From positions 1-64,000 of the forward strand of contig CAKKPP010000004.1 in NCBI GenBank assembly GCA_919901745.1: 64,000 nucleotides of DNA. Reading direction: 5' to 3'. Positions 55,958 through 64,000 of this stretch are shown here, piece after piece (positions within the stretch are counted from its first letter, which is position 1; each line of letters begins with the position of its first letter). The stretch is from Chloroflexota bacterium. GTDB taxonomy: Bacteria; Chloroflexota; Limnocylindria; Limnocylindrales; CSP1-4. The translations under genes and the position numbers were made by a program. Below the pieces are notes generated by a model. The model saw nothing but the letters and a program-made list of their open reading frames with translations. It searched no databases and had not been told where the DNA came from.

Positions 55958-55985
55958 CGGTTCGAGCCCCGGTCAGTCCAGCACG

Positions 55986-56984
55986 CTAGGACCGCATGGT
56001 CCGGCGGCCCTCGGCGAGATCGCGTGGTTCGCCCGACCGGGGCGCCGCGGCCGTCTCGACCGGCACGGTGTCGAGCAGCTCACGAACCACCTGCGCCGCC
56101 TGGACGTCGTGAATCGACGAGCTCGTCTTGATGATCAGCCGGTGACCCAGCGCGGGCTCCGCCAGTGCCTTGATGTCGTCCGGCAGCACGTAGTCACGGC
56201 CGAGCAGACCGGCCATGGCCTGGCCGGCGCGATAGAGGGCAATCGAGCCGCGCGGCGACGCCCCGAGGTACACGTCGGGGTGGTTCCGTGTCGCATTGAC
56301 CAGCCGGACGATGTACTCGGAGACGGTGGGATCAACGTAGATCTCGCGGACCGCCGCCTGCATGGCGCGGAGCTCGTCGAGGGCGAGGACCTCGGTCAGG
56401 TCGTCGAGCGGGTGGACTCGCTTCTGCTCGTCGAGGATGACGATCTCGTCGACGGGCTGCGGGTAGCCCATCCGGAGGCGGATCATGAACCGGTCGAGCT
56501 GGGCTTCGGGCAGCGCGAATGTCCCCTCGTACTCGATTGGATTCTGGGTGGCGATCACGATGAACGGATTCGGCATTGGATAGGTCGTCCCGTCGACCGT
56601 CGACTGGTGTTCCTCCATGCACTCGAGGAGCGCCGACTGCGTCTTCGGGGTGGCCCGGTTGATCTCATCGGCGAGCACGACCTGGCTCATGATCGGGCCG
56701 GGCCGGAACTCGAACTCACGGGTCTTCTGGTTGTAGATCGACAGGCCGGTGACATCCGACGGCAGCAGGTCCGGCGTGAACTGGATCCGCCGGAAGGTGC
56801 ACCCGAGGCTGCGCGCGATCGCCTTGGCCAGGACCGTCTTGCCGGTGCCCGGCACGTCTTCGATGAGCAGATGCCCGCGACAGAGGAGCGCGACGAGCGC
56901 CAGTCGGACCTCGTGGTGCTTGCCGACGATCACCCGCTCGACATTGGCGAGAACGCGGTCACCGGCTTCCTGGATCTTTGTCAT
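55986..56984 (-). CDS. MoxR-family AAA+ ATPase
   Basis: A 332-residue AAA+ protein. [38 protein letters not shown] (Walker A), [25 protein letters not shown] (Walker B and MoxR signature) and [24 protein letters not shown] (sensor 1) identify it. It works as a chaperone with the DUF58 protein encoded next. ATG at 56984 is used; a GTG three codons earlier is in frame. The 217 bases upstream, to 57201, contain no gene; a TACTAGTAT stretch there could be its -10 region. Confidence 0.9.
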   Translation of the reverse strand: MTKIQEAGDRVLANVERVIVGKHHEVRLALVALLCRGHLLIEDVPGTGKTVLAKAIARSLGCTFRRIQFTPDLLPSDVTGLSIYNQKTREFEFRPGPIMSQVVLADEINRATPKTQSALLECMEEHQSTVDGTTYPMPNPFIVIATQNPIEYEGTFALPEAQLDRFMIRLRMGYPQPVDEIVILDEQKRVHPLDDLTEVLALDELRAMQAAVREIYVDPTVSEYIVRLVNATRNHPDVYLGASPRGSIALYRAGQAMAGLLGRDYVLPDDIKALAEPALGHRLIIKTSSSIHDVQAAQVVRELLDTVPVETAAAPRSGEPRDLAEGRRTMRS

Positions 56985-57201
56985 CGGCCTCACCTATGGG
57001 GTGGACGCGCGCCCCCGCAACCGATCCGGGGACTCCTCACGACCGGTTTGACGCGTGACGGTACAACGCGGTGGCGTCAGATACTAGTACGCGCGGCCCG
57101 ATCGGTCGGTTCGGCGTCCCGACCCGCCACCACCGGTGCGGGTCAGGTGCGGCTCAGGGTGATGCCGGCGACCGCAATCAAGGCCATCCCGATCCGCTCG
57201 A

Positions 57202-58716
57202 TCACTCGATCGACGCGAAATAGGCTTGCAGGAATCGGCCGGCGAGGGGCGCGGCCCGCTCGCCGCCGCGTCCTCCCTGCTCGACGATCACGGCGATCGC
57301 GATCGTCGGTCGATCCGCCGGCGCAAAACCGATGAACCAGGAGTGTGGTTCGCCGCTGCCGCCAAGCTCCGCTGTGCCCGACTTCCCGGCCGTCGAAACG
57401 CCCGGCACGGCGGCACCGGAAGTGAACGCACGTCCGAGCCGTCCTTCGACCGCCTGGACCATCGCGTCCCGGATCGTCCCCGCCGTGCCGCCATCCATCA
57501 CGCGACGGAGCGTGATCGGCTCGACGGAGCGGACGCCGGTCGAACCGCGGAACTGGGTCACGAGGCGAGGCTGCATGAGCACGCCGCCGTTGGCAACCGT
57601 GGCCGCAACCAGCGCCATCTGGAGTGGCGTCACGAGGGTCTCGGCCTGGCCGTACGCGGCGTTCGCCAGCTCGACGCGGTCGGCGAACCCGCCGTCCGGG
57701 CCGCCACGATTGCCGGTCACCTGCGAGGCCGCCGTTGGCAGGTCGAACGGGAGGGGTGCCTCGAATCCAAGGCGTCGAGCGTAGTCGGCCAGTGTCGCCC
57801 CGCCCGTCTCCAGGCCGGCCAGGGCATACCACGCGTTGCACGACACCTCGGTTGCGGACATGAAATCCAGGGCTCGATCCCCGGTCACCGGGTGGTGGCC
57901 GTCGCGAACGCGGAACCCCTGGACCAGGAGGCCGTCGACCTCGGCTTGCGGCTGCTGCGCAAAGGTGGTGCCGGCTTGAACGGAGCCGGATCCCAGGGCG
58001 GCGATCGCGGTCACGATCTTGAACACCGACCCAGGAACGTAGCGGCCCTGCGTCGCCCGCGGCAGCAGGGGAAGCGCGGGGTCGCCCTGGAGCGCGAGGA
58101 ACGCCACCCGAGAGGTGGCCGGGTCGGCGACGGCGTTGGCATCGAAGGTCGGCGTGCTGGCCAGTGCCAGGACATCACCGGTACGCGGATCGATGGCCAC
58201 GACGGCGCCACGGTCGGCTCCCAGAAGCTCAACGGCCACCTTCTGGAGATCGAGCGACAGGGTCGTGGTCAGGTCCTGCGGGTCGGCGCCCCGCGCCTGG
58301 AACTTTCGCAGCAGGTCGCGCACGGGGTCGGGGTCGAGGAGCCCCACGAGCTGGGCCTCGTAGGCGCGCTCCAGGCCGGCCGAGCCGAAGGCGAGCGAGG
58401 CGTACCCGAGCACGCCGCTCAGTGATCGATCGGCGTAGATGCGGTACGGCTCGTCGTTCGCGCCGAGGCGGTTCGAGGCCAGTGTCGCCCCGTTCCGGTC
58501 GAGGATCGTCCCGCGCGGGACCGTGCGGGCGGCGGCGATCACCGCCGGATTGTCGGGGCGGGCCACGAGCTCGCCCGCCCGCAGGACCTGCCAGTAGCCG
58601 GCCCCGGCGGCAATCGTGGCAAACGCGAGCGTCAGGATCAGGCCGCTGCGCGCGATCCGCGGTCCCAGCTGTGGCAGGGTCGCGCGGGCCACGGGTCTGC
58701 GCGGTGGTGGGCTCAT
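57202..58716 (-). CDS. pbpA: Penicillin-binding protein 2 (PbpA-like transpeptidase)
   Basis: A 504-residue class B penicillin-binding protein. One membrane segment (about 22-42), a short dimerisation domain and the transpeptidase domain with Ser230-x-x-Lys233 (GSVFK), Ser292-Cys-Asn294 and Lys445-Ser-Gly447 (AGKSGTAE). It cross-links peptidoglycan during elongation or division. The start overlaps the stop of the RodA/FtsW gene (ATGA), the usual glycosyltransferase-transpeptidase pair. Confidence 0.92.
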   Translation of the reverse strand: MSPPPRRPVARATLPQLGPRIARSGLILTLAFATIAAGAGYWQVLRAGELVARPDNPAVIAAARTVPRGTILDRNGATLASNRLGANDEPYRIYADRSLSGVLGYASLAFGSAGLERAYEAQLVGLLDPDPVRDLLRKFQARGADPQDLTTTLSLDLQKVAVELLGADRGAVVAIDPRTGDVLALASTPTFDANAVADPATSRVAFLALQGDPALPLLPRATQGRYVPGSVFKIVTAIAALGSGSVQAGTTFAQQPQAEVDGLLVQGFRVRDGHHPVTGDRALDFMSATEVSCNAWYALAGLETGGATLADYARRLGFEAPLPFDLPTAASQVTGNRGGPDGGFADRVELANAAYGQAETLVTPLQMALVAATVANGGVLMQPRLVTQFRGSTGVRSVEPITLRRVMDGGTAGTIRDAMVQAVEGRLGRAFTSGAAVPGVSTAGKSGTAELGGSGEPHSWFIGFAPADRPTIAIAVIVEQGGRGGERAAPLAGRFLQAYFASIE

Positions 58717-60209
58717 CCGGAGCGCGCCGATGACGCAGCCGGCGCGCGACGACGCGACCCGCCGGCGCGCGGGCGGGCTGGAGCCCGTACCTCCCGATCC
58801 GACAGGGCAAGGAGCAACCCGATGACCACCCCGTTCGCCAGCAGGGACGAACCGCCGTAGCTGATGAAGGGCAGGGTGATCCCCGTCAGCGGGATGAGCT
58901 TCAGGTTGCCGGCCGCGATGATGAACGCCTGGACACCGACCACCAGCGAGAGGCCGGTCGCGAGGAGTGCCTGGAAGTCGTCGCGCGCTGCGGCGGCGAT
59001 CCGCAGGCCCCGTTCGATGACGACCAGGTACAGCCCCAGGATGGCGAGGATTCCGATGAGTCCCAGCTCTTCGCCCAGCGCCGCGAAGGGAAAGTCCGTG
59101 TGCACGGCCGGGATCGGCAGGCGACCGCCAACGGTCGGCAGGCCGGCACCGAGGCCCGTACCGAGCAGCCCGCCCCGGGCAAAGGCCTCCAGGGCCTGGA
59201 CCACCTGGTAACCGGCCCCCGAGGGGTCGGCAAACGGATCCAGCCAGATGTCGATCCGGGTCTGGACGTGCCCGAACAGCCGCGCCATCAATCCGGCGCC
59301 GGCCACGAACAGGACGCTCCCCGCGATCACGAAACTGGAGCGCGCGGTCGCGACGTACAGCAGGAACAGGAAGACCGCATAGAACAGGAGCGCAGCTCCC
59401 AGGTCGCGTTGAATCACGACAACGAGCAGGGCGATCGCCCACATTGCCGCCATCGGCGCGAGGTACGGCAACGGGGGGAGCCGGATGGGGCCCAGGCGCG
59501 TGGATTCCTGTTCGAGCAGGGGTCGATTCTCGGCCAGGTATCCGGCGAGGAAGACGACGAGGATGACCTTGAGCAGCTCGGACGGTTGACCGCTGAACGG
59601 GCCGACCGAAAGGCTGAGGCGCTGCCCGTTGACGTCGTCGCCGAACACGAACGTCAGGGCCAGGAGCGCGATCCCGCCCGCCGCCCAGGAGTATTTGTAG
59701 AGGCGGAGCCAGGCGTCTCCGCGAACGATCGTGCCGATCATGGCGATCGCCGAGATCGACAGCGTCAACCACAGGAGTTGCGTCCCGGCAAGCCCCGCCG
59801 ATCCGCCGGCGAGCCCGGCGGGAAGTCGTTCCATCAGGAGCAGGCTGATTCCGCCGAGCAGCGCCACCGTCGGCAGGAGGACCTGGTCCGTTCGGCGTCC
59901 GGCAAGGATCAACAGCAGGTGCGCTGCGAGCACGACGGCCAGAAAGGCAACGAGCCCCTGCGGATCGGCAAGGCGAAGATCCAGCGCGGGCGTTCCCGCG
60001 GAGCCCTCGCCTACAGCCCCGCTGCCATTCCCTGGGGCAAGTGACCGCACGGTTCGGGTTGCCGCGAGGCTCGCACTGCCGACCACGAGGGTGATCGCAA
60101 CCAGGCCAAGGAGGAGCGACTCACGTGGACGAGGTCGGGCATCGGCCGCCCGGACCCCGCGAACGAGCGTGCTCCAGACCGTGCCGGACAACGAGTTCGC
60201 GGCGGTCAC
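58713..60209 (-). CDS. rodA: RodA/FtsW SEDS glycosyltransferase
   Basis: A 498-residue SEDS protein with about 12 membrane segments. Motifs: SVGPFSGQPSELLKVILVVFLAGYL, IQRDLGAALLFYAVFLFLLY, GLGAGLPTVGGRLPIPAVHTDFPFAALGEELGLIG and LPFISYGGSSLLANGVVIGLLLALS, all core SEDS signatures. It polymerises glycan strands from lipid II with the PBP2 encoded next. A GTG start overlaps the FHA gene (GTGA). The C-terminal tail is Arg/Ala-rich. Confidence 0.93.
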   Translation of the reverse strand: MTAANSLSGTVWSTLVRGVRAADARPRPRESLLLGLVAITLVVGSASLAATRTVRSLAPGNGSGAVGEGSAGTPALDLRLADPQGLVAFLAVVLAAHLLLILAGRRTDQVLLPTVALLGGISLLLMERLPAGLAGGSAGLAGTQLLWLTLSISAIAMIGTIVRGDAWLRLYKYSWAAGGIALLALTFVFGDDVNGQRLSLSVGPFSGQPSELLKVILVVFLAGYLAENRPLLEQESTRLGPIRLPPLPYLAPMAAMWAIALLVVVIQRDLGAALLFYAVFLFLLYVATARSSFVIAGSVLFVAGAGLMARLFGHVQTRIDIWLDPFADPSGAGYQVVQALEAFARGGLLGTGLGAGLPTVGGRLPIPAVHTDFPFAALGEELGLIGILAILGLYLVVIERGLRIAAAARDDFQALLATGLSLVVGVQAFIIAAGNLKLIPLTGITLPFISYGGSSLLANGVVIGLLLALSDREVRAPARPRAGGSRRRAPAASSARSG

Positions 60210-60643
60210 CGGCTCGAACGTTCCAGGCGGAACCGGACCCGCCCCACCTGGATTTCATCCCCGAACCCGAGTGGCTGGACACCATCGATCGTGCCGCCGT
60301 TGACGAATGTGCCGTTCGTGCTGCCCAGGTCCTCGAGAAACCAGGCGCGGCCACGCCAGGTGAGCGCCGCATGTTCGCCCGACGCGTAGCTGTCGTCGAC
60401 GACGATCGTGTTGTTCACGTCGCGGCCGAGCGTCGTGACGGTGTCCAGCGCGAACACCGAGCCGGTCTTCGGTTCGCTCCCGGGTGAATCGATCGTCACG
60501 AGGCGGCCCAATTCGACCGCCCGCTCAGACGCGGCCGCGCGCAGGTCACGCAGCAGGACGCGAGCGACGGTGGCGAGGAAGACGTACAGGAGCACGAGAA
60601 AAGCGATCCGTACGATCCAGATGGACACGACGAGCGCGTCCAT
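60206..60643 (-). CDS. FHA-domain membrane protein (FhaB-like)
   Basis: A 145-residue protein. One N-terminal membrane segment (about 5-26, WIVRIAFLVLLYVFLATVA) is followed by an FHA domain with TLGRDVNNTIVVDDSYASGEHAAL and STNGTFVNGG, which binds phosphothreonine. FhaB of mycobacteria has the same layout and links Ser/Thr kinase signals to cell-wall synthesis. It sits between fhaA and the SEDS gene. Confidence 0.9.
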   Translation of the reverse strand: MDALVVSIWIVRIAFLVLLYVFLATVARVLLRDLRAAASERAVELGRLVTIDSPGSEPKTGSVFALDTVTTLGRDVNNTIVVDDSYASGEHAALTWRGRAWFLEDLGSTNGTFVNGGTIDGVQPLGFGDEIQVGRVRFRLERSSR

Positions 60644-61455
60644 CAGCGATCCGCCGCGGCGTGATCGGGACCCGTCGACGGCGACTCGACGGCACCGACG
60701 GACTCGACCACCAGGATCGATCGACCGAGTTCGATCCGGTCACCCGGTCCGAGAGCAAGCTCGCGCACCCGGGTCCCATTGACGACCGATCCATTCGTGC
60801 TCTCGAGATCGGTGAAGACGAGGCTTCCGGCTCGCGCCGTGAGCCGGGCATGGTGACGGGACACGCGACCATCGTCGAGCACGACGTGGTTGTCGGGGGC
60901 CCGCCCGATGGTCAGCACCGCCGTCGCCACCTCGTGTCGGCGCACACGCCCGTTCGGGGATGTCGAGCACAGAACGGCCGCCGGAATGCGTGTCTGCGGG
61001 ACCGCATAGCGAGCTGTCCGATCCCGGGCAAGCGTCGGCGCGGACGGCACGGCCATCAGGTGCGGCCCGGCCACGACCCCGTCACGGACGGCACCGGTCG
61101 TCGCCCGGACATCTACCTCACCGCGACGAACCCCGGAATCGCCGACAAGCGCGACGGTCGGTCGCTCTGAAACCACGTAGCGATGCTGGCGGGCGAATCG
61201 CAGCACGGCGTCGGCGAGGGTAGCCGCGAGCTCGGCCGAAGCCTCCCGGTCGGGGGAGAGGTCGGCCGGGTTGAGCCGAGCGACAAATGCACTGGGCACG
61301 GCGACTCGTCCGGCCTCCGCTCGCCTGCCCTGCTCCATCGTTCGCTCGATCCGGCGCTGGATCTGGATCGGCTGGACGGCAGAGCGGAATAACCGCGTCG
61401 TGGGCCGCTCGAAGAGGCGTTCGAGGAACTGCTCGAGCGCTGCAAGGGGTCGCAT
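60643..61455 (-). CDS. FhaA-like protein with DUF3662 and FHA domains
   Basis: A 270-residue protein. The N-terminal DUF3662 domain (about 1-120, LAALEQFLERLFERPTTRLFR, VQPIQIQRRIERTMEQ, VPSAFVARLNPADL) and C-terminal FHA domain (about 180-260, LTIGRAPDNHVVLDDGRVSRHHARL, ESTNGSVVNG) match FhaA. A TGCTAGACT extended -10 lies 11 bases before the ATG on the minus strand, so it probably opens the fhaA-FHA-rodA-pbpA operon. It is divergent from the zinc-ribbon gene. Confidence 0.9.
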   Translation of the reverse strand: MRPLAALEQFLERLFERPTTRLFRSAVQPIQIQRRIERTMEQGRRAEAGRVAVPSAFVARLNPADLSPDREASAELAATLADAVLRFARQHRYVVSERPTVALVGDSGVRRGEVDVRATTGAVRDGVVAGPHLMAVPSAPTLARDRTARYAVPQTRIPAAVLCSTSPNGRVRRHEVATAVLTIGRAPDNHVVLDDGRVSRHHARLTARAGSLVFTDLESTNGSVVNGTRVRELALGPGDRIELGRSILVVESVGAVESPSTGPDHAAADR

Positions 61456-61570
61456 GCTGGGGCCGGAGTCTAGCACCGGCGCCGATGGGGATCAGGCTGC
61501 AGGTCGGCCCCGGACCATCGGAAGGAGGCCCGCGGTACCTGCGAGCGGGGGGACTCGGAGGGCCCTGGGG

Positions 61571-61576
61571 TATACT
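61571..61576 (+). promoter_or_regulatory. -10 box TATACT upstream of the zinc-ribbon gene
   Basis: TATACT is close to the sigma-70 -10 consensus and rare in this GC-rich DNA. No clear -35 is seen 17 bases upstream. Transcription would begin near 61583, about 50 bases before the ATG at 61632. Confidence 0.5.
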
Positions 61577-61631
61577 GTCGACCCCTCCGAGTTGGTCTGC
61601 GCTCGGACGATCCCGCGAACCTGGGGGTTCG

Positions 61632-63041
61632 ATGACCGAAGCTCTGACCGAGTCGTTCTGCGAACGATGCGGCACGCGATACACGTTCGAATCAAAGGCG
61701 CCGCGATCCGGCCGTCGAGGGGCGGTCCGAACGCTCACGTCCGGCCTCAAGAACTTTGTGCTCAGCGACGATACCTCGCTGGGCGACGCGCTGGCCGCTG
61801 CGCGGAGCGACGCAGACCGAGAGGTCACGAACCAGCAGCTCGACGCGTTTCACAAGACCTTCAACTTCTGCATGTCGTGCCGTCAATACACCTGCGGCAA
61901 CTGCTGGAACGAAGCCGACGGTCGCTGCCTGACCTGTTCGCCACACCTTGGGCACGAGATCCTGCCGGCGCCCTTCCCGAATCTCCAGCTCGTCGAACCG
62001 GTCCCGCTCGAGCAGGAGCGACCGCACATTGCCGCCGAGGCGTGGCCCGCCCTCGACCTGCCGACGATCGAAGCCCAACCGACGCCACCGCCGGTGATGG
62101 CGGAGTCGCCGGCCTGGGAGACTCCTGAGCCGGTCGCTCTTGCGGATGCGACACCAGGGGCACCTCCGGCAGCGGCCATGGAAGTGACCGACGCTGCAGC
62201 GGCGGTCGAGTTGACGCCGATCGCTTCCGACGAGCACTGGGCTGTCCCGGCGATCGAAGCGGGAGTGCCCGAACCGGCGATCGCCGAAACCGTGGCCGAA
62301 GCCGTCGCCGGGGCACGCACCGGGACCGCCGCCGAGCCCGAGCCCGAGCCCCTTGCCGTCCAGGAACTCGACGCGGGCATCGAGGAGACTGCCAGCGCAG
62401 CCGCCCAGCGCACCCGCCTCCTCCTGTCGCGCTTCCGCCCCGGCCAGAACATCGACGCCGAGCTCGCCGAGTTCGACCATGTTGCTGCCGAGCCGGAGGC
62501 TATTGCTGCGGAGCCGGTCGCTGCCGAGCCGGAGCCGGAGGCGGTCGCTGCGGTACCGGAGCCCGAGCCGGAGGCTGTTGCTGCGGCGCCGGAAGCGGTC
62601 GCTGCCGAGCCGGAGCCCGAGCCGGAGGCGGTTGCTGCCGAACCGGTTCCTGCCGAGCCGGTCGCTGCGGAGCCGGAACCCGAGGCGGTCGCTGCAGAGT
62701 CGGAGCCGGTCGCCGACCGTGTCGAACAGCCCGTCTGGCGGATCACCGCCCCGGACGACGCCGCCGCGGACCCCCAGCCGACGAACGGCCACGCGCCATC
62801 GCCAACCTTCAGCGTCGAGCCGCAGTGGCCGACGGCTCCGTTGGACAACCTCGCGTTCCTCCGCCGGTCGCGCTCCGATGAAGACGTGTGGACCGCCTCG
62901 GCGAAGGAGATGCTCGCAGCCGGCCCCGCGCCCGCCCCCGGGGCGCGCGGACCCGTGGCAATTCAGTCCTGCACCAGCTGCGGACTATCCCTCTCGGCAA
63001 CAGCGCGCTTCTGCCGGCGCTGCGGTACTCGCCAGGGTTGA
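61632..63041 (+). CDS. Zinc-ribbon protein with acidic EPE-repeat linker
   Basis: A 469-residue protein of unknown role. The N-terminal part holds CERCGTRYTF (about 9-18), then FCMSCRQYTCGNCW and RCLTC, two to three treble-clef or ribbon-like zinc sites. A long Ala/Pro/Glu region follows, including an EPEPEAVAA repeat (about 284-361), and the C-terminus ends with a double-cysteine ribbon CTSCGLSLSATARFCRRCG. It may tether nucleic-acid or protein-binding zinc modules. Its divergent neighbour is fhaA, so a link to cell-wall control is possible but unproven. Confidence 0.75.
   Translation: MTEALTESFCERCGTRYTFESKAPRSGRRGAVRTLTSGLKNFVLSDDTSLGDALAAARSDADREVTNQQLDAFHKTFNFCMSCRQYTCGNCWNEADGRCLTCSPHLGHEILPAPFPNLQLVEPVPLEQERPHIAAEAWPALDLPTIEAQPTPPPVMAESPAWETPEPVALADATPGAPPAAAMEVTDAAAAVELTPIASDEHWAVPAIEAGVPEPAIAETVAEAVAGARTGTAAEPEPEPLAVQELDAGIEETASAAAQRTRLLLSRFRPGQNIDAELAEFDHVAAEPEAIAAEPVAAEPEPEAVAAVPEPEPEAVAAAPEAVAAEPEPEPEAVAAEPVPAEPVAAEPEPEAVAAESEPVADRVEQPVWRITAPDDAAADPQPTNGHAPSPTFSVEPQWPTAPLDNLAFLRRSRSDEDVWTASAKEMLAAGPAPAPGARGPVAIQSCTSCGLSLSATARFCRRCGTRQG
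62481..62715 (+). repeat. Degenerate GAG-CCG rich coding repeat
   Basis: About 80 codons consist of variants of EPEAVAA and EPEPEPEAVAA, built from repeated GCTGCCGAGCCGGAG units with codon variation. It forms the disordered acidic linker of the zinc-ribbon protein and is prone to length change. Confidence 0.85.
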
Positions 63042-63078
63042 TGGCCGGGCCCCTCCCCGGTCCATTCCGCGTCCGGCC

Positions 63079-63981
63079 TCAGCCCTCCTGACCGGAATCC
63101 TCTCGGAGAACCTGCTCTCGATCCGATCGCACACGGATCCACGCCGCGCCGATGAGGATCGCCTGAAATGCAAGACCGAGCCACGCCAGGGCCGCGAACA
63201 CCGTTGCCAGGGTTCCGAGGAACGCGGCCGCCCCAATGAGTCGCGGTGCCAGAAACACGAAGAGCCGAGTGATCAGGGCCAGGACGATCGCCACGCCGAT
63301 CGATGGCACGAGGATGGCTCGCCAACTGGGCGCTCCGGCCGGCAGGAAGCGATAGACCACGGCCAGCGCCAGGACCGTGATGGCAGCACCGGCGATCCCG
63401 AACGAGACTTCGACGAGGCTCGACACGGTCCGCCCCGGCGCGACCGCCTCGGCGAACGACGCCACGAACGAACCGAGACCGGCGAACAGCATCCCCCCGA
63501 CGACGGCGCCGAGGAGGACGACGACCGAGGCCAGCCCGATCAGGTTCCGCCCCACGAGACTCCGGGGTCGATCGCCTGACAGAACGCGCCCCAGGGCGGA
63601 TTCGAGCGCCACCAGGAAGCGCGAGGCGCCCCACGCGAATCCGATCAGGCCCACGATCGAAATCGACGCCGCCTCGGTCGTCAGCTGTTCGAGCGAAGCC
63701 GATACCAATCCCCGCAGCGGCGGCGCAACGGTCGACAGCGTTTCAGTCACGTTCGCTCGATCGATCGGGTCGGCAACGACCACGCCAACCAGGCCGAGCA
63801 ACACGATGATCGTGGGGACAATCGCGAACAGGGCGGAATACGCGAGTCCGCTCGCGAGGAGCGCACCTCCCGCGGCATCGTAGCGCCGCATGATTCCCTG
63901 CAATTCGCCCACCTGGGGCGACGCCAGGATCGGCGCAAGGCGCGCCCGCCAGGCCGTCGGCGAGGGCGCGTCCACCGTCAC
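63079..63981 (-). CDS. YihY/BrkB-family membrane protein
   Basis: A 300-residue protein with six membrane segments and the family signature YDAAGGALLASGLAYSALFAIVPTIIVLLG near the N-terminus; RVSDGDRPRSL-like and FLPAGAPSWRAILVPSIGVA segments agree with YihY proteins, once called ribonuclease BN. Function is unproven for the family. The GTG start near the window edge has only a weak ribosome-binding site. It converges with the zinc-ribbon gene. Confidence 0.85.
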   Translation of the reverse strand: MTVDAPSPTAWRARLAPILASPQVGELQGIMRRYDAAGGALLASGLAYSALFAIVPTIIVLLGLVGVVVADPIDRANVTETLSTVAPPLRGLVSASLEQLTTEAASISIVGLIGFAWGASRFLVALESALGRVLSGDRPRSLVGRNLIGLASVVVLLGAVVGGMLFAGLGSFVASFAEAVAPGRTVSSLVEVSFGIAGAAITVLALAVVYRFLPAGAPSWRAILVPSIGVAIVLALITRLFVFLAPRLIGAAAFLGTLATVFAALAWLGLAFQAILIGAAWIRVRSDREQVLREDSGQEG

Positions 63982-64000
63982 GCGGCTCAGCCCGTCCAGT

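Overview
The window is high-GC bacterial chromosome that is almost fully coding, with many four-base start/stop overlaps, frequent GTG and TTG starts, and several genes whose ATG lies 6-7 bases after a -10 box (probable leaderless transcripts). The gene set suggests a non-model Chloroflexota lineage of the Limnocylindria / Ellin6529 type: a DUF3662 FhaA - FHA - RodA/FtsW - PBP2 cluster, a DUF2342 zincin, DUF4446, a YprA/YprB pair, a split B12 mutase and an AcoX-type pyruvate/acetoin dehydrogenase operon. Taxonomy is inferred from gene content only; an actinobacterium is the main alternative.

Layout. 1-3.2 kb: a tRNA-Met(CAT) gene followed by a small accessory island with two toxin-antitoxin-like pairs, each behind a TTGACT promoter and a shared ~35-base upstream repeat, then a decayed gene fragment. 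3.2-8.5 kb: acoX-lplA-E1alpha-E1beta-E2. 8.5-17.2 kb: a HAD hydrolase and an acetyl-CoA-synthetase-like enzyme on the minus strand; on the plus strand a class III aminotransferase, an acyl-CoA ligase, a two-subunit B12 mutase and an MBL-fold hydrolase. The mutase carries the residues of 2-hydroxyisobutyryl-CoA mutase, not methylmalonyl-CoA mutase. 17.2-20.7 kb: an ECF sigma factor, its zinc-binding anti-sigma, an ArsM-type methyltransferase, a second methyltransferase and a divergent OsmC protein. Three copies of one promoter motif, GGAATAA-N15-CGTC, precede the three transcription units. 20.7-24.6 kb: flotillin/NfeD, beta-carbonic anhydrase and a DivIC/FtsB-like protein. 24.7-31 kb: YprA/YprB helicase-nuclease, a PfkB kinase, an acidic protein and YchF. 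31-38.9 kb (minus): an operon of response-regulator/ParA protein, MurI, zincin and 2-hydroxyacid dehydrogenase; a methyltransferase; a glycerophosphodiesterase C-terminal remnant; an agmatinase-family enzyme; and an M20 amidohydrolase. 39-47.6 kb: a membrane protein, an inverted-repeat element, HAD hydrolase, UvrD-nuclease fusion, DUF4446, RarA and MurJ. 47.5-52.3 kb: a C39-like peptidase and a three-gene operon (class V aminotransferase, SerA, histidine-family phosphatase) that looks like a complete serine pathway built from non-orthologous enzymes. 52.3-57 kb: MoxR-DUF58-transglutaminase. 57.2-61.5 kb: FhaA-FHA-RodA/FtsW-PBP2 cell-wall cluster. 61.6-64 kb: a zinc-ribbon protein with an acidic EPE repeat and a YihY membrane protein.

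The strongest leads are the self-contained ECF sigma regulon defined by three matching promoters, the 2-hydroxyisobutyryl-CoA-type mutase locus, the alternative serine operon, and the twin TA modules behind a duplicated upstream element.
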